A stretch of DNA of 6,387 nucleotides, from contig CAMTGL010000124.1 in assembly GCA_947071955.1 (NCBI GenBank), positions 1 through 6,387 of the forward strand, read 5' to 3'. Below the pieces are notes generated by a model, which was not told the DNA's origin, did no database searches, and worked only from the letters and a program-made list of their open reading frames with translations. This stretch comes from an uncultured Plesiomonas sp. (GTDB lineage Bacteria; Pseudomonadota; Gammaproteobacteria; Enterobacterales; CAMTGL01). A program made the position numbers and the translations under genes. Positions 6,322 through 6,387 of the stretch are shown here, one piece after another; positions within the stretch are counted from its first letter, which is position 1; every line of letters begins with the position of its first letter.

Positions 6322-6358
6322 TTGACAGCCAAAGGGAAGTGCGGAATAATGCGCGCCC
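6322..6358 (+). promoter_or_regulatory. rRNA operon promoter P2
   Basis: A perfect -35 TTGACA (6322-6327), a 17-bp spacer and the -10 AATAAT (6345-6350) are followed by the GC-rich discriminator GCGCGCCC. The start is expected near 6357-6358, about 119 bp after the P1 start, matching the tandem P1-P2 arrangement of E. coli rrn operons. P2 usually supplies basal, weakly regulated transcription. The upstream A-rich stretch around 6310-6316 may be a weak UP element. Confidence 0.85.
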
Positions 6359-6387
6359 TGTCAACGTGAAAACGCTGACACTGCTCT
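6359..6387 (+). promoter_or_regulatory. rrn leader antitermination region: boxB-like hairpin and start of boxA
   Basis: TGTCAACG (6359-6366) pairs with CGCTGACA (6373-6380) around the loop TGAAAA, with one internal A/C mismatch, giving a boxB-like hairpin. TGCTCT at 6382-6387 is the first half of boxA (TGCTCTTTAACA in E. coli), cut by the window end. boxA RNA recruits NusB-NusE and the rRNA antitermination complex. The order hairpin then boxA, directly after P2, is that of E. coli. The 16S rRNA gene should follow beyond the window. Confidence 0.8.

Noticed and set aside
1..6387. A novel defence, mobile or biosynthetic system
   Set aside because: All coding space is taken by five well-known core genes in their conserved order; there are no repeats, integrase, transposase or unassigned reading frames to support one.

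Overview
This window looks like ordinary core chromosome from a gammaproteobacterium close to the Enterobacterales. The gene order is fadB (leftward, 3' end cut off by the window), then pepQ - yigZ - trkH - hemG (rightward), then the promoter region of a ribosomal RNA operon. This is the order known from Escherichia coli upstream of rrnA. The proteins are clear orthologues of the E. coli ones but diverged enough that this is not Escherichia itself. Plesiomonas or a deep-branching enterobacterial genus would fit; I cannot fix the species by eye.

Layout. Positions 1-1873 (minus strand) hold the first 624 codons of fadB, the alpha subunit of the aerobic fatty-acid beta-oxidation complex. Positions 1874-2143 are a divergent regulatory region shared by fadB and pepQ. 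It carries ArcA-like and CRP-like sequences and a near-perfect 17-bp palindrome, but no canonical FadR operator that I can find. Positions 2144-5595 hold pepQ (Xaa-Pro dipeptidase), yigZ (IMPACT/UPF0029 family) and trkH (potassium uptake channel subunit), with gaps of 35-36 bp. hemG (menaquinone-dependent protoporphyrinogen oxidase) starts 2 bp after trkH, so the four genes probably form one transcription unit.

Positions 6135-6387 hold a compact rRNA promoter region: a candidate hemG terminator overlapping a Fis site and an UP element, a textbook P1 core promoter, a P2 promoter, and a boxB-like hairpin followed by the first bases of boxA at the window edge. The 16S rRNA gene should begin shortly beyond the right end but is not in the window.

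I found no mobile element, CRISPR array, tRNA or unknown protein system. The points worth a second look are regulatory: the overlap of terminator, Fis site and UP element, a GNRA-loop/CRP-like palindrome in the P1 leader, and the composition of the fadB control region.
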